DNA of 64,000 nt from Mesorhizobium sp. STM 4661 (lineage in GTDB: Bacteria > Pseudomonadota > Alphaproteobacteria > Rhizobiales > Rhizobiaceae), in NCBI RefSeq assembly GCF_000359125.1, contig NZ_CAAF010000082.1:431361-495360 (forward strand). The letters are read 5' to 3'. Within the stretch, counting starts at the first letter, position 1; each line of letters begins with the position of its first letter. The notes below the pieces were generated by a model. It worked only from the letters and a program-made list of their open reading frames with translations. It ran no database searches and was not told where the DNA came from. The position numbers and the translations under genes are program-made. Below are positions 1 to 7,047 of this stretch, piece by piece.

Positions 1-126
1 TCGAAGGCGTCACCCCGCGTCGGGCCTACGGCCGGGGGTGCCAACTCCGCCTCGGTGTTGGTCGGTTCTATCGGTCTGGCTAACATGACTGTTTCTTCTA
101 AACCCCTGCCCGCAAGCACCCTATAG
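1..126 (+). CDS. Possible C-terminal end of an unidentified gene (partial)
   Basis: Frame 1 is open from the first base of the window to a TAG at 124-126 and would give a 41-residue tail rich in Ser, Ala and Gly. I do not recognise the family. The codon use (GTT, TCT, TCT, AAA) is less G/C-biased than the neighbouring genes, and 41 open codons are expected fairly often by chance in DNA of this composition. The same stretch holds short inverted repeats, so a non-coding RNA end is an alternative. Real coding status is unsure. Confidence 0.2.
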   Translation, partial: SKASPRVGPTAGGANSASVLVGSIGLANMTVSSKPLPASTL

Positions 127-164
127 GTGGGATGCCGACGGCCCCAAGCAAGCACAAGCCGAGG

Positions 165-188
165 AAAACCGCAAAATGTGACGGTTTT
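165..188 (+). terminator. Weak candidate terminator hairpin
   Basis: A 7-bp perfect inverted repeat (AAAACCG at 165-171 and CGGTTTT at 182-188) with a 10-base loop ends in four T. It would terminate whatever is transcribed in from the left edge. The stem is short, so this is only a candidate. Confidence 0.35.
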
Positions 189-415
189 GCTATGCAAACG
201 AAAATGGACCCGGCACAATCTGCACGTCATACCAGATACGGACGCAATGCGTTAGAGCCTGTGGACAGACCCTGATATCTCATGACATTCCGGCTTGCGA
301 ATGTCGAAGGCTCTGTCTTTGGTGCAAGCGCGTCAGGAAAGCGCGTCAGGAAACGGTAGCCGGGCGCGGATGGTTGCTTTAAAAGCATCTCTTCCCACCG
401 ACTGCGAGGCTGACC
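189..415. other. Intergenic region upstream of sppA
   Basis: About 230 bases before sppA. I see no convincing gene on either strand. A direct duplication of about 10 bases (gcgtcaggaa twice, near 328-350) is present. The stretch should hold the sppA promoter, but I cannot place the -35 and -10 with confidence. Confidence 0.4.
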
Positions 416-1372
416 ATGGCACTGAGAGCCGACGACCTGATCGACCGCCGCCGCTTGCGCCGCAAGCTGACATTCTGGCGCGTTACCGCGCTTGTTGTCG
501 CGGCAGCCGGGCTGATTGCCCTTTCGACCTGGATCTACGGCGACGACTTCACCGGCACGGCAGTCGACCATATCGCCAAGGTCAAGATCGAAGGCACCAT
601 CACCGAGGACGAAGATCTGATCAAACGGCTGGAGACCATCCGCCAGTCATCGAAGGTAAAAGGGGTGATCCTGTCGATCGATTCGCCGGGCGGCACCACC
701 GTCGGCGGCGAATCGATCTACGAGGAAGTGCGCAAGCTTGCCGCTGACAAGCCTGTCGTGGCGGAGGTCGGCACGCTCGCCGCGTCGGCGGGCTACATGA
801 TCGCAACCGCAGCCGATCATATTGTCGCGCGCAAATCCTCGATCGTCGGCTCGATCGGCGTGCTGATCCAGTATCCTGATGTCAGCGGTCTCATGGACAA
901 GCTCGGCATCAAGCTGGAGGAGGTGAAATCCTCGCCATTGAAGGCCTCGCCCTCGCCCTTCAAGCCGACCAATGATGACGAGCGCGCCATGGTCCGCAAG
1001 CTCATCCTCGACAGCTACGACTGGTTCGTCGGCATCGTCGCCGAACGCCGCAAGATGACCCATGAGCAAGCTCTGGCACTCGCCGACGGGTCGATTTTCA
1101 CCGGCCGGCAGGCTGTGACCAACAAATTGATCGACGCGGTCGGCGGCGAGACCGAGGCGATCGACTGGCTTGCAACCAAGGGCGTCGACGCCAAGCTCAA
1201 GGTGGTGGAGTGGAAGAATACCGAAGCGCGCGGCGGCTTCCTGTTCTCCAAGGCAATGGCGAAAACCATCGCCAGCGCGCTCGGCCTGCCTGACGCCGGT
1301 GGCGACGTCATCCACGAAATCGGAGCGGACCGCTTGTTTCTTGACGGTCTCGTTTCCGTCTGGCACCCTTGA
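416..1372 (+). CDS. sppA: Signal peptide peptidase SppA, short form
   Basis: Membrane-anchored serine protease of family S49 that degrades cleaved signal peptides in the cytoplasmic membrane. The 318-residue product has one N-terminal membrane segment (about residues 22-41) after a basic cytoplasmic start, then a single protease domain as in the short Bacillus-type enzyme rather than the tandem E. coli form. The catalytic dyad can be placed: Ser124 in LAASAGYM and Lys176 in SSPLKAS, 52 residues apart, the same spacing as the known Bacillus pair. The SPGG motif is at 90-93. ihfB and a LapA-like gene follow on the same strand, a common rhizobial order. Confidence 0.93.
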   Translation: MALRADDLIDRRRLRRKLTFWRVTALVVAAAGLIALSTWIYGDDFTGTAVDHIAKVKIEGTITEDEDLIKRLETIRQSSKVKGVILSIDSPGGTTVGGESIYEEVRKLAADKPVVAEVGTLAASAGYMIATAADHIVARKSSIVGSIGVLIQYPDVSGLMDKLGIKLEEVKSSPLKASPSPFKPTNDDERAMVRKLILDSYDWFVGIVAERRKMTHEQALALADGSIFTGRQAVTNKLIDAVGGETEAIDWLATKGVDAKLKVVEWKNTEARGGFLFSKAMAKTIASALGLPDAGGDVIHEIGADRLFLDGLVSVWHP

Positions 1373-1454
1373 GGAGCCGTATGGGACGAGTGAAAAAAGC
1401 AAATAAAATCATCCTCATAATTTTGACCGCACTGCTTTCACGGGGACCCTTCTG

Positions 1455-1739
1455 ATGATCAAATCCGAACTTGTGCAGATTATCGCCACGCGCAATCCGC
1501 ATCTTTTCCTGCGCGACGTCGAAAACATTGTCGGCGCGATTTTCGACGAGATCACCGACGCCCTTGCCGAGGGCAACCGTGTGGAGTTGCGTGGCTTCGG
1601 TGCTTTCTCGGTGAAAAACCGCCCCGCCCGTACCGGCCGCAACCCGCGCACCGGCGAATCCGTCGAGGTCGAGGAGAAATGGGTGCCGTTCTTCAAGACC
1701 GGCAAGGAATTGCGTGAAAGGCTGAACGGCGGAAAATAG
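1455..1739 (+). CDS. ihfB: Integration host factor subunit beta
   Basis: A 94-residue HU/IHF-family DNA-bending protein that pairs with IhfA to bend DNA in recombination, replication and promoter architecture. The sequence runs the full family length, with the beta-arm core ELRGFGAFSVK and the minor-groove arm RTGRNPRTGE. The tail is KWVPFFKTGKELRERLN. The start ATG is the only one that gives the conserved MIKSEL N-terminus. The 82-base gap after sppA is AT-rich and probably carries its own promoter. The LapA-like gene begins 54 bases downstream. Confidence 0.95.
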   Translation: MIKSELVQIIATRNPHLFLRDVENIVGAIFDEITDALAEGNRVELRGFGAFSVKNRPARTGRNPRTGESVEVEEKWVPFFKTGKELRERLNGGK

Positions 1740-1793
1740 GCGCCGCGTCCGCGGCAATCCAGCCTGTCGACAAGTTCTTCCGACGGAAAAAAC

Positions 1794-2138
1794 ATGTTCA
1801 ATCGCTTCATGCTCATCGTGGTCTTCGTGCCGCTGGCCGTCATCCTGATTGCGCTGGCCGTAGCCAACCGCGAACTGGTGGCCTTTACGCTCGACCCGTT
1901 CAATCCCGGCAATCCGGCGCTGACGCTGACGCTGCCGCTGTTCATCTTCCTGTTTCTGGCTCTTGCCGTCGGCATGATCGTCGGCAGCCTGGCGACCTGG
2001 GTCAAGCAGGGCCGCTACCGCAAGCTGGCGCGCCAGCGCGGCGCCGAGGCCGAGAACCTGCGCCAGGCGGTCAGCCGCGCGCCGTCAGTGCCGCAAGGCC
2101 TGGCCCAGGGGTCAGCCTTGCCGAAGCCAACGAACTGA
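1794..2138 (+). CDS. LapA-family (DUF1049) inner membrane protein
   Basis: A 114-residue protein with two hydrophobic segments (about residues 6-24 and 42-66) separated by a short loop containing the family-typical region FTLDPFNPG. A basic cytoplasmic tail (KQGRYRKLARQR) follows. It matches LapA/YciS-type lipopolysaccharide-assembly-associated proteins in size and topology; E. coli relatives help regulate LPS synthesis at the inner membrane. In rhizobia it commonly follows ihfB, as here. A precise role in this organism is inferred only from the family. Confidence 0.8.
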   Translation: MFNRFMLIVVFVPLAVILIALAVANRELVAFTLDPFNPGNPALTLTLPLFIFLFLALAVGMIVGSLATWVKQGRYRKLARQRGAEAENLRQAVSRAPSVPQGLAQGSALPKPTN

Positions 2139-2175
2139 AAATCGGTTTGGCGATTTTCTCTCCACGGAGCTTTTG

Positions 2176-3156
2176 ATGCTGACCATTTCGGCCGCCGAGG
2201 TCGACCGTGCGCTGACCTTTCCCGGGCTGGTCGAGACGCTGCGCGCCGCTTTTCGCGATGGGGCGGTGCAACCGGTCAGGCATCACCATACGGTCGAACG
2301 GCCCGACGGCGCGGCTTCGACGCTGTTGCTGATGCCGGCCTGGACCGACTTCAACGCCGCCGGAACCTCGGCGGGCGGCCATATCGGCGTCAAGATCGTC
2401 ACCGTGTCGCCCGACAACAATGCACTCGGCAAGCCCGCCGTGATGGGACTTTACCTCCTGCTCGACGGCGCCACCGGCGAGCCCGAGGCCATGATCGACG
2501 GCCAGCGGCTGACGCAATGGCGCACCGCCTGCGCCTCGGCGCTGGCCGCCTCCTATCTCGCCCGCGAGAACGCTTCGCGGCTGCTGGTGGTCGGCGCCGG
2601 CGCACTATCGCCCTTCCTTGCCAAGGCCCATTCGGCGGCGCGGCCGATCAAGACCATCCGCATCTGGAACCGCACGCCGGCCACTGCCGAAAAGGTCGCG
2701 GCGGGTCTGCGCGCCGAAGGTCTTGCGGCCAGCGCCGCAAGCGATCTCGACGCCGAACTTGGTGAAGCCGACATCGTCTCGTCGGCGACCATCACGACCG
2801 CGCCGCTGATCAAGGGCGCGCTCCTGCGGCCGGGAACCCATGTCGACCTGGTTGGCGGTTTCACGCCCGATATGCGCGAAAGCGACGACGATGCGATTGC
2901 GCGCGCCCGCGTCTATGTCGACACCCGCGCCGGCGCCACCAAGGAGGCTGGCGACATCGTCCAGCCGCTGGCCTCCGGGGTGCTGAAGCCGGAAGCGATC
3001 GTCGCCGACCTGCATGAACTGGCGCGCGGTGAGAAGAAAGGCCGCCAGGGCCCCGATGAGATCACGCTGTTCAAATCGGTCGGCGCGGCCCTGGAAGACC
3101 TCGCCGCCGGCATCGCCGTGTACAAGGCGATCAAAAGTAGGGGAGTAAGGGAGTAG
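2176..3156 (+). CDS. Ornithine cyclodeaminase / mu-crystallin family protein
   Basis: A Rossmann-fold NAD(P)-binding enzyme of the OCD/mu-crystallin family, whose members act on amino acids or imines (ornithine cyclodeaminase, alanine dehydrogenase, ketimine reductase); the actual substrate cannot be read from sequence. Visible features are HIGVKIVTVSPDNN, the RTACASALAASYLA helix and the dinucleotide-binding turn VVGAGALSPF, followed by IRIWNRTP. The ATG at 2176 is preferred, with GGAG six bases upstream; an in-frame TTG lies one codon earlier. The final residues SRGVRE and the stop are encoded by the tandem-repeat block that starts at 3136, so the native C-terminus may have been replaced. 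Confidence 0.85.
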   Translation: MLTISAAEVDRALTFPGLVETLRAAFRDGAVQPVRHHHTVERPDGAASTLLLMPAWTDFNAAGTSAGGHIGVKIVTVSPDNNALGKPAVMGLYLLLDGATGEPEAMIDGQRLTQWRTACASALAASYLARENASRLLVVGAGALSPFLAKAHSAARPIKTIRIWNRTPATAEKVAAGLRAEGLAASAASDLDAELGEADIVSSATITTAPLIKGALLRPGTHVDLVGGFTPDMRESDDDAIARARVYVDTRAGATKEAGDIVQPLASGVLKPEAIVADLHELARGEKKGRQGPDEITLFKSVGAALEDLAAGIAVYKAIKSRGVRE

Positions 3157-3252
3157 GGCAGTAAGGCAGTAGGGCAGTAAGGCAGTAAGGCAGTAAGGCA
3201 GTAAGGCCAAGATATTCCTATTCCCCTATTCCCCTACTGCCTCACTCCCTAC
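3136..3252. repeat. 8-bp tandem repeat block with an inverted arm (locus 1)
   Basis: Roughly nine copies of an octamer of the form AGTARGGC or AGTAGGGG run from 3136 to about 3205. After a short spacer come reverse-complement units (ccctattcccctactgcc) to 3252. The RNA could fold into a long imperfect hairpin. The first copies form the last codons of the upstream gene. Similar blocks lie at 10505-10574 and 11216-11357. Confidence 0.85.
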
Positions 3253-3282
3253 AACCGCCTTTGTTGCACCGCTGGATGTGCT

Positions 3283-4407
3283 GTGGCAGAAGCGGGCCAA
3301 GCCGCCGTCCGGAGATGCTCCGTCTTGAAACCTTTTCGCGACAAACGCCGCGATAGCCGCTCGCAGTTCGCGAAAAGCGGGGCGGAACAGGCGCGCCCGC
3401 GGGAGGGTCACGCAGCGGCCAGGCCGGATGCAAAACCGGGCGAGCGCCATGAGACGAGGGACCGCTCCGAGCCAAAGGCCGCGCCGCGCATCCTTACCCG
3501 CCGCGACGGCGCACTGCCTGCCGAACGTCTTCCGGTAATCCTCGAAGTGGCGCCCAACGCCGACTACGCGCTGCTCGACAGCGGCGCCGGGCAAAAGCTC
3601 GAACAATACGGTCCCTACCGCATCGTGCGGCCCGAGGGCCAGGCGATCTGGCAAAAGGCGTTGCCGGCAAGGGATTGGGACCGTGCCGACGCCGTTTTCA
3701 CCGGCGATACCGACGAGGAAGGCATCGGCCGCTGGCGCTTTCCCGGAACGCCGCTCGGCGAGACCTGGCCGATGAAGCATGACGGCATCGACTATCTCGG
3801 CCGTTTCACCTCGTTTCGCCATGTCGGCGTCTTCCCCGAACAGGCTTCGCATTGGGACCACATGGCCGCGCTGATCGCGGTGGCGAAGCGGCCGGTCAAG
3901 GTGCTGAATCTGTTCGGCTATACCGGGCTTGCCTCGCTGGTGGCGGCCCGCGCCGGCGCCGAGGTCACCCATGTCGATGCGTCCAAGAAGGCAATCGGCT
4001 GGGCCCGCGAGAACCAGGAGATGGCGGGCCTGTCGCAAAAGCCGATCCGCTGGATCGTCGACGACGCGGTGAAATTCGCCGAACGCGAGGAACGCCGCGG
4101 CAGCCGCTACGACATCATCCTCTTCGACCCGCCGGCCTATGGCCGGGGGCCCAAGGGCGAGGTCTGGCAGCTGTTCGAGGACCTCCCCGCCCTGACCGAC
4201 CTTTGCCGCTCGATCCTGACGCCAAGGCCGCTGGCCGTGGTGCTGACCGCCTATTCGATCCGCGCCTCCTTCTTCGCCATTCATGCCTTGATGCGCGACA
4301 CTTTCGCCGGCATGGGCGGCACGGTCGAATCCGGCGAACTGATCATCCGCGAACAATCCGCCGGGCGGGTGCTGTCCACCTCGCTGTTCTCGCGCTGGGT
4401 GGCTTGA
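3283..4407 (+). CDS. Class I SAM-dependent RNA methyltransferase (RlmI-like)
   Basis: Likely a 23S rRNA methyltransferase using S-adenosylmethionine. The C-terminal two thirds hold the catalytic fold: motif I VLNLFGYTGLASLVAARAGA, an acidic residue binding SAM in VTHVDASKKAIGWA, and motif IV as FDPPAYGRGPKG. The first 80 residues are basic and low-complexity, begin directly after a repeat block, and have no clear ribosome-binding site. The start (GTG at 3283) is therefore uncertain; conserved sequence begins near RILTRRDGALP. The stop abuts the ATG of the next RNA methyltransferase, so the two are probably co-translated. Confidence 0.82.
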   Translation: MAEAGQAAVRRCSVLKPFRDKRRDSRSQFAKSGAEQARPREGHAAARPDAKPGERHETRDRSEPKAAPRILTRRDGALPAERLPVILEVAPNADYALLDSGAGQKLEQYGPYRIVRPEGQAIWQKALPARDWDRADAVFTGDTDEEGIGRWRFPGTPLGETWPMKHDGIDYLGRFTSFRHVGVFPEQASHWDHMAALIAVAKRPVKVLNLFGYTGLASLVAARAGAEVTHVDASKKAIGWARENQEMAGLSQKPIRWIVDDAVKFAEREERRGSRYDIILFDPPAYGRGPKGEVWQLFEDLPALTDLCRSILTPRPLAVVLTAYSIRASFFAIHALMRDTFAGMGGTVESGELIIREQSAGRVLSTSLFSRWVA

Positions 4408-5256
4408 ATGAGCGGACACGAAGGAATCCGCGCCGTCGGCCAGGTGAAGGAGGTCACCAGCCTTGCCAACCCGCTGATCAAGGACATCAAGGCGCTGGCG
4501 CTCAAGAAATTCCGCGACCAGCAGAATGCCTTCATGGCCGAGGGCCTGAAGCTGGTAATCGATGCGCTCGATCTCGGCTGGCAGATCAGGACGCTGGTTT
4601 TCGCCAAGGCCGGACGCGGCAATGCGGCGGTCGAGAAGGTCGCGGCGCGCACGGTCGCCGCCGGCGGCACTGTGCTCGAAGTTCCGGAAAAGGTGCTTGT
4701 CGCCATCACCCGCCGCGACAACCCGCAGATGGTGGTCGGCGTTTTTTCGCAAAAGATCCAGCCGCTGAAGGACATCCGCGCCTGGGATGGCGATGTCTGG
4801 GTGGCGCTCGACCGGGTGCGCGACCCCGGCAATCTAGGCACCGTCATCCGCACCGTCGATGCCGTCGGCGCCAGGGGCGTCATCCTGATCGGCGAGACCA
4901 CCGACCCTTTTTCCGTCGAGACCGTGCGCGCCACCATGGGTTCGATCTTCGCCGTGCCGGTCGCCAAGGCGACGCCGGAAGCCTTCCTCGCCTGGCGAAA
5001 AGGCTTTCCGGGTCTTGTCGCCGGCACGCATCTGAAGGGTGCGGTCGACTACCGCTCCGTCGATTTTTCCAAAGGTCCGGTGCTGCTGATGATGGGCAAC
5101 GAGCAGCAGGGCCTGCCAGAAAACCTCGCCGAAAGCTGCGACAGGCTGCTCAGGATTCCACAGGCAGGCCGAGCCGATTCGCTTAATCTGGCGGTGGCGA
5201 CCGGCGTGATGCTGTTCGAGATCAGGCGCGGCGCGCTGAAGCTGGAGCCGGACTAG
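4408..5256 (+). CDS. TrmH/SpoU-family RNA 2'-O-methyltransferase
   Basis: A 282-residue SPOUT methyltransferase. The N-terminal substrate-binding domain (residues about 15-110) precedes the trefoil-knot domain. The three SpoU motifs are visible: DPGNLGTVIRTVDA, then PFSVETVRATMGSIF, and lastly MGNEQQGLP followed by IPQAGRADSLNLAVATGV. It probably 2'-O-methylates a ribose in 23S rRNA; the exact site is not evident. The start codon directly follows the stop of the preceding methyltransferase with no gap, and lspA starts 29 bases after its stop. Confidence 0.9.
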   Translation: MSGHEGIRAVGQVKEVTSLANPLIKDIKALALKKFRDQQNAFMAEGLKLVIDALDLGWQIRTLVFAKAGRGNAAVEKVAARTVAAGGTVLEVPEKVLVAITRRDNPQMVVGVFSQKIQPLKDIRAWDGDVWVALDRVRDPGNLGTVIRTVDAVGARGVILIGETTDPFSVETVRATMGSIFAVPVAKATPEAFLAWRKGFPGLVAGTHLKGAVDYRSVDFSKGPVLLMMGNEQQGLPENLAESCDRLLRIPQAGRADSLNLAVATGVMLFEIRRGALKLEPD

Positions 5257-5285
5257 TCCATGGTCAAGCAAGAGGGCATCAAATC

Positions 5286-5789
5286 GTGAAGTCGTGGTCC
5301 CCCTACGCGCTGCTGGTCGTTGCGGCAATCGCGCTTGACCAGTGGGTGAAACACCTGGTCGAGACTGGCCTCCCCTTTCAGGAAAAGCTCGATCTTGTGC
5401 CGTTCCTGGCGCTCTACCGCACCTACAACACCGGCATTGCCTTTTCGATGTTTTCGTCCTTCAGCGACACGGGCCTGGTGATCATTGCAGCCCTGGTTGT
5501 CGCTTTCGTGCTCTATCTCGCGACCCGCACCCCGGCTGGCCACGTGCTCGCCCGCATCGGTTTTGCGCTGATCATCGGCGGCGCGCTCGGCAATCTGCTC
5601 GACCGCGCCGTCCAAGGCCATGTCATCGACTACATATTGTTCCACACGCCGGTATGGTCCTTCGCCGTCTTCAACCTTGCCGACGTCTTCATCTCGGCGG
5701 GAGCGGTTTTGGTCGTCTTCGACGAACTCATCGGCTGGCGACGCGAAGTCCGGCCTCAAGACCCGAACGCCCAAGGTCCTGACACCTGA
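5286..5789 (+). CDS. lspA: Lipoprotein signal peptidase (signal peptidase II)
   Basis: Aspartic protease of the inner membrane that removes the signal peptide from diacylglyceryl prolipoproteins. The 167-residue product has four hydrophobic segments (about 7-23, 62-80, 89-105, 126-147). The two catalytic aspartates are Asp115 in GHVIDYI and Asp133 in FNLADVFIS. The conserved LDQWVKH, NTGIAFS and GGALGNLLDR elements are present, so the enzyme looks functional. It ends with a short polar tail. Confidence 0.96.
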   Translation: MKSWSPYALLVVAAIALDQWVKHLVETGLPFQEKLDLVPFLALYRTYNTGIAFSMFSSFSDTGLVIIAALVVAFVLYLATRTPAGHVLARIGFALIIGGALGNLLDRAVQGHVIDYILFHTPVWSFAVFNLADVFISAGAVLVVFDELIGWRREVRPQDPNAQGPDT

Positions 5790-5842
5790 ACAATTGACCT
5801 CACCCACCTGCCGCCACACATTCGAAAGCCCGAGGAGAAAAA

Positions 5843-6832
5843 ATGTCCGAAACCTTCAAAGCCATCCTCGTCTCGCGCGACGCTGAAAAGAAACAATCGG
5901 TCGCGGTGACCGACCTGACCGAAGCCGACCTGATGGAAGGCGATGTCACCATCGCCGTCGAGGCGACGACGGTGAACTACAAGGATGGGCTTGCCATAAC
6001 AGGCAAGGCGCCGGTGATCCGCCGCTGGCCGCTGGTGCCGGGCATCGACTTTGCCGGCACCGTCATCTCGTCTTCCCATGCCGACTGGCGCAAGGGTGAC
6101 AAGGTCATATTGAACGGCTGGGGCGTCGGCGAAACGCATTTCGGCGCCTATGCCGGGCGCGCCCGCGTCAAGGGCGACTGGCTGGTACCATTGCCGGACG
6201 GCATGAGCCCGCATGATGCCATGGCGGTCGGCACGGCCGGCTACACGGCCATGCTTTGCGTCATCGCGCTTGAGCGGCACGGCATCGTGCCCGATCGCGG
6301 CCCGGTGGTGGTGACGGGCGCCGCCGGCGGTGTCGGCTCGGTCGCCGTCTCGATCCTGTCCAGCCTCGGTTATCATGTCATTGCCTCGACCGGCCGCGGC
6401 GCCGAAAGCCCCTATCTGATCGACCTGGGCGCCGCCGAGGTGATTTCGCGCGACGAACTTGCCCAGCCGGCAAAACCGCTCGCCAAGGAACGCTGGGCCG
6501 GCGGCGTCGACGCGGTCGGCAGCCACACGCTGGCCAATGTGCTGTCGATGACCTCCTATGGTGGCGCGGTCGCCGCCTGTGGTCTGGCCGGCGGCATGGA
6601 TCTGCCGGCGAGCGTCGCCCCGTTCATCCTGCGCGGCGTTTGCCTGCTCGGCATCGATTCGGTGATGGCGCCAAAGGCGGTCCGCATGGAGGCGTGGCGC
6701 CGCGTCGGCGCGGATCTCGACCATAAAAAGCTAGCCAGCCTGTCCACGACCATCGGTTTCGACGACATCGTCGGCGCCGCGCATGATATCGTCGAGGGCA
6801 AGATCCGTGGCCGCGTGGTGGTGGATATGTGA
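5843..6832 (+). CDS. acuI: Acrylyl-CoA reductase-like MDR family oxidoreductase
   Basis: A 329-residue NADPH-dependent medium-chain reductase of the AcuI/YhdH type, which reduces acryloyl-CoA to propionyl-CoA. Family hallmarks are NYKDGLAITGK near the N-terminus, the GIDFAGTV segment, NGWGVGETHFGAYAG in the catalytic domain, and the cofactor loop VTGAAGGVGSVAVSIL. There are no zinc ligands, as expected for this branch. A GAGGAG ribosome-binding site lies seven bases before the ATG. The substrate is inferred from the family only. Confidence 0.85.
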   Translation: MSETFKAILVSRDAEKKQSVAVTDLTEADLMEGDVTIAVEATTVNYKDGLAITGKAPVIRRWPLVPGIDFAGTVISSSHADWRKGDKVILNGWGVGETHFGAYAGRARVKGDWLVPLPDGMSPHDAMAVGTAGYTAMLCVIALERHGIVPDRGPVVVTGAAGGVGSVAVSILSSLGYHVIASTGRGAESPYLIDLGAAEVISRDELAQPAKPLAKERWAGGVDAVGSHTLANVLSMTSYGGAVAACGLAGGMDLPASVAPFILRGVCLLGIDSVMAPKAVRMEAWRRVGADLDHKKLASLSTTIGFDDIVGAAHDIVEGKIRGRVVVDM

Positions 6833-6854
6833 AGTTCTTTTCGCCTCCCATCTT

Positions 6855-6958
6855 GATGCATGTCGCGCAAAAGTGTGCTGCGGTTTTGCGATAACGACAT
6901 GCATAAAAACAAGACCTTAAAGCGCGTCGCATGAATCCGTTCAAACGCGACGCGCTTT
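6855..6958. repeat. Dispersed palindromic element, GCATGTCG family, copy 1
   Basis: An inverted-repeat element beginning gatgcatgtcgcgcaaaa and closing cgacatgcataaaaac. An adjoining second palindrome follows at 6919-6958 (AAAGCGCGTCGC against GCGACGCGCTTT). Near-identical copies lie at 59133-59204 and, more diverged, at 54078-54130. It fills most of the gap between the acuI-like gene and the histidine kinase gene. Confidence 0.85.
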
Positions 6959-7047
6959 AAGGTGGGGAGAGGCAAAAACGGCGCGACCGCTAAAATTCGA
7001 ACGATCCACCACAATTTTCCATAATCTCTATCTGGCAAAGGTTCCGC

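Noticed and set aside
1..130. Left edge as the end of a tRNA, tmRNA or RNase P RNA
   Set aside because: Short inverted repeats are present, but no CCA end, proteolysis-tag reading frame or conserved core of these RNAs could be matched.
3226..4752. 508-codon minus-strand frame over the two RNA methyltransferase genes
   Set aside because: Shadow of genes with clear SAM-binding and SpoU motifs on the plus strand.
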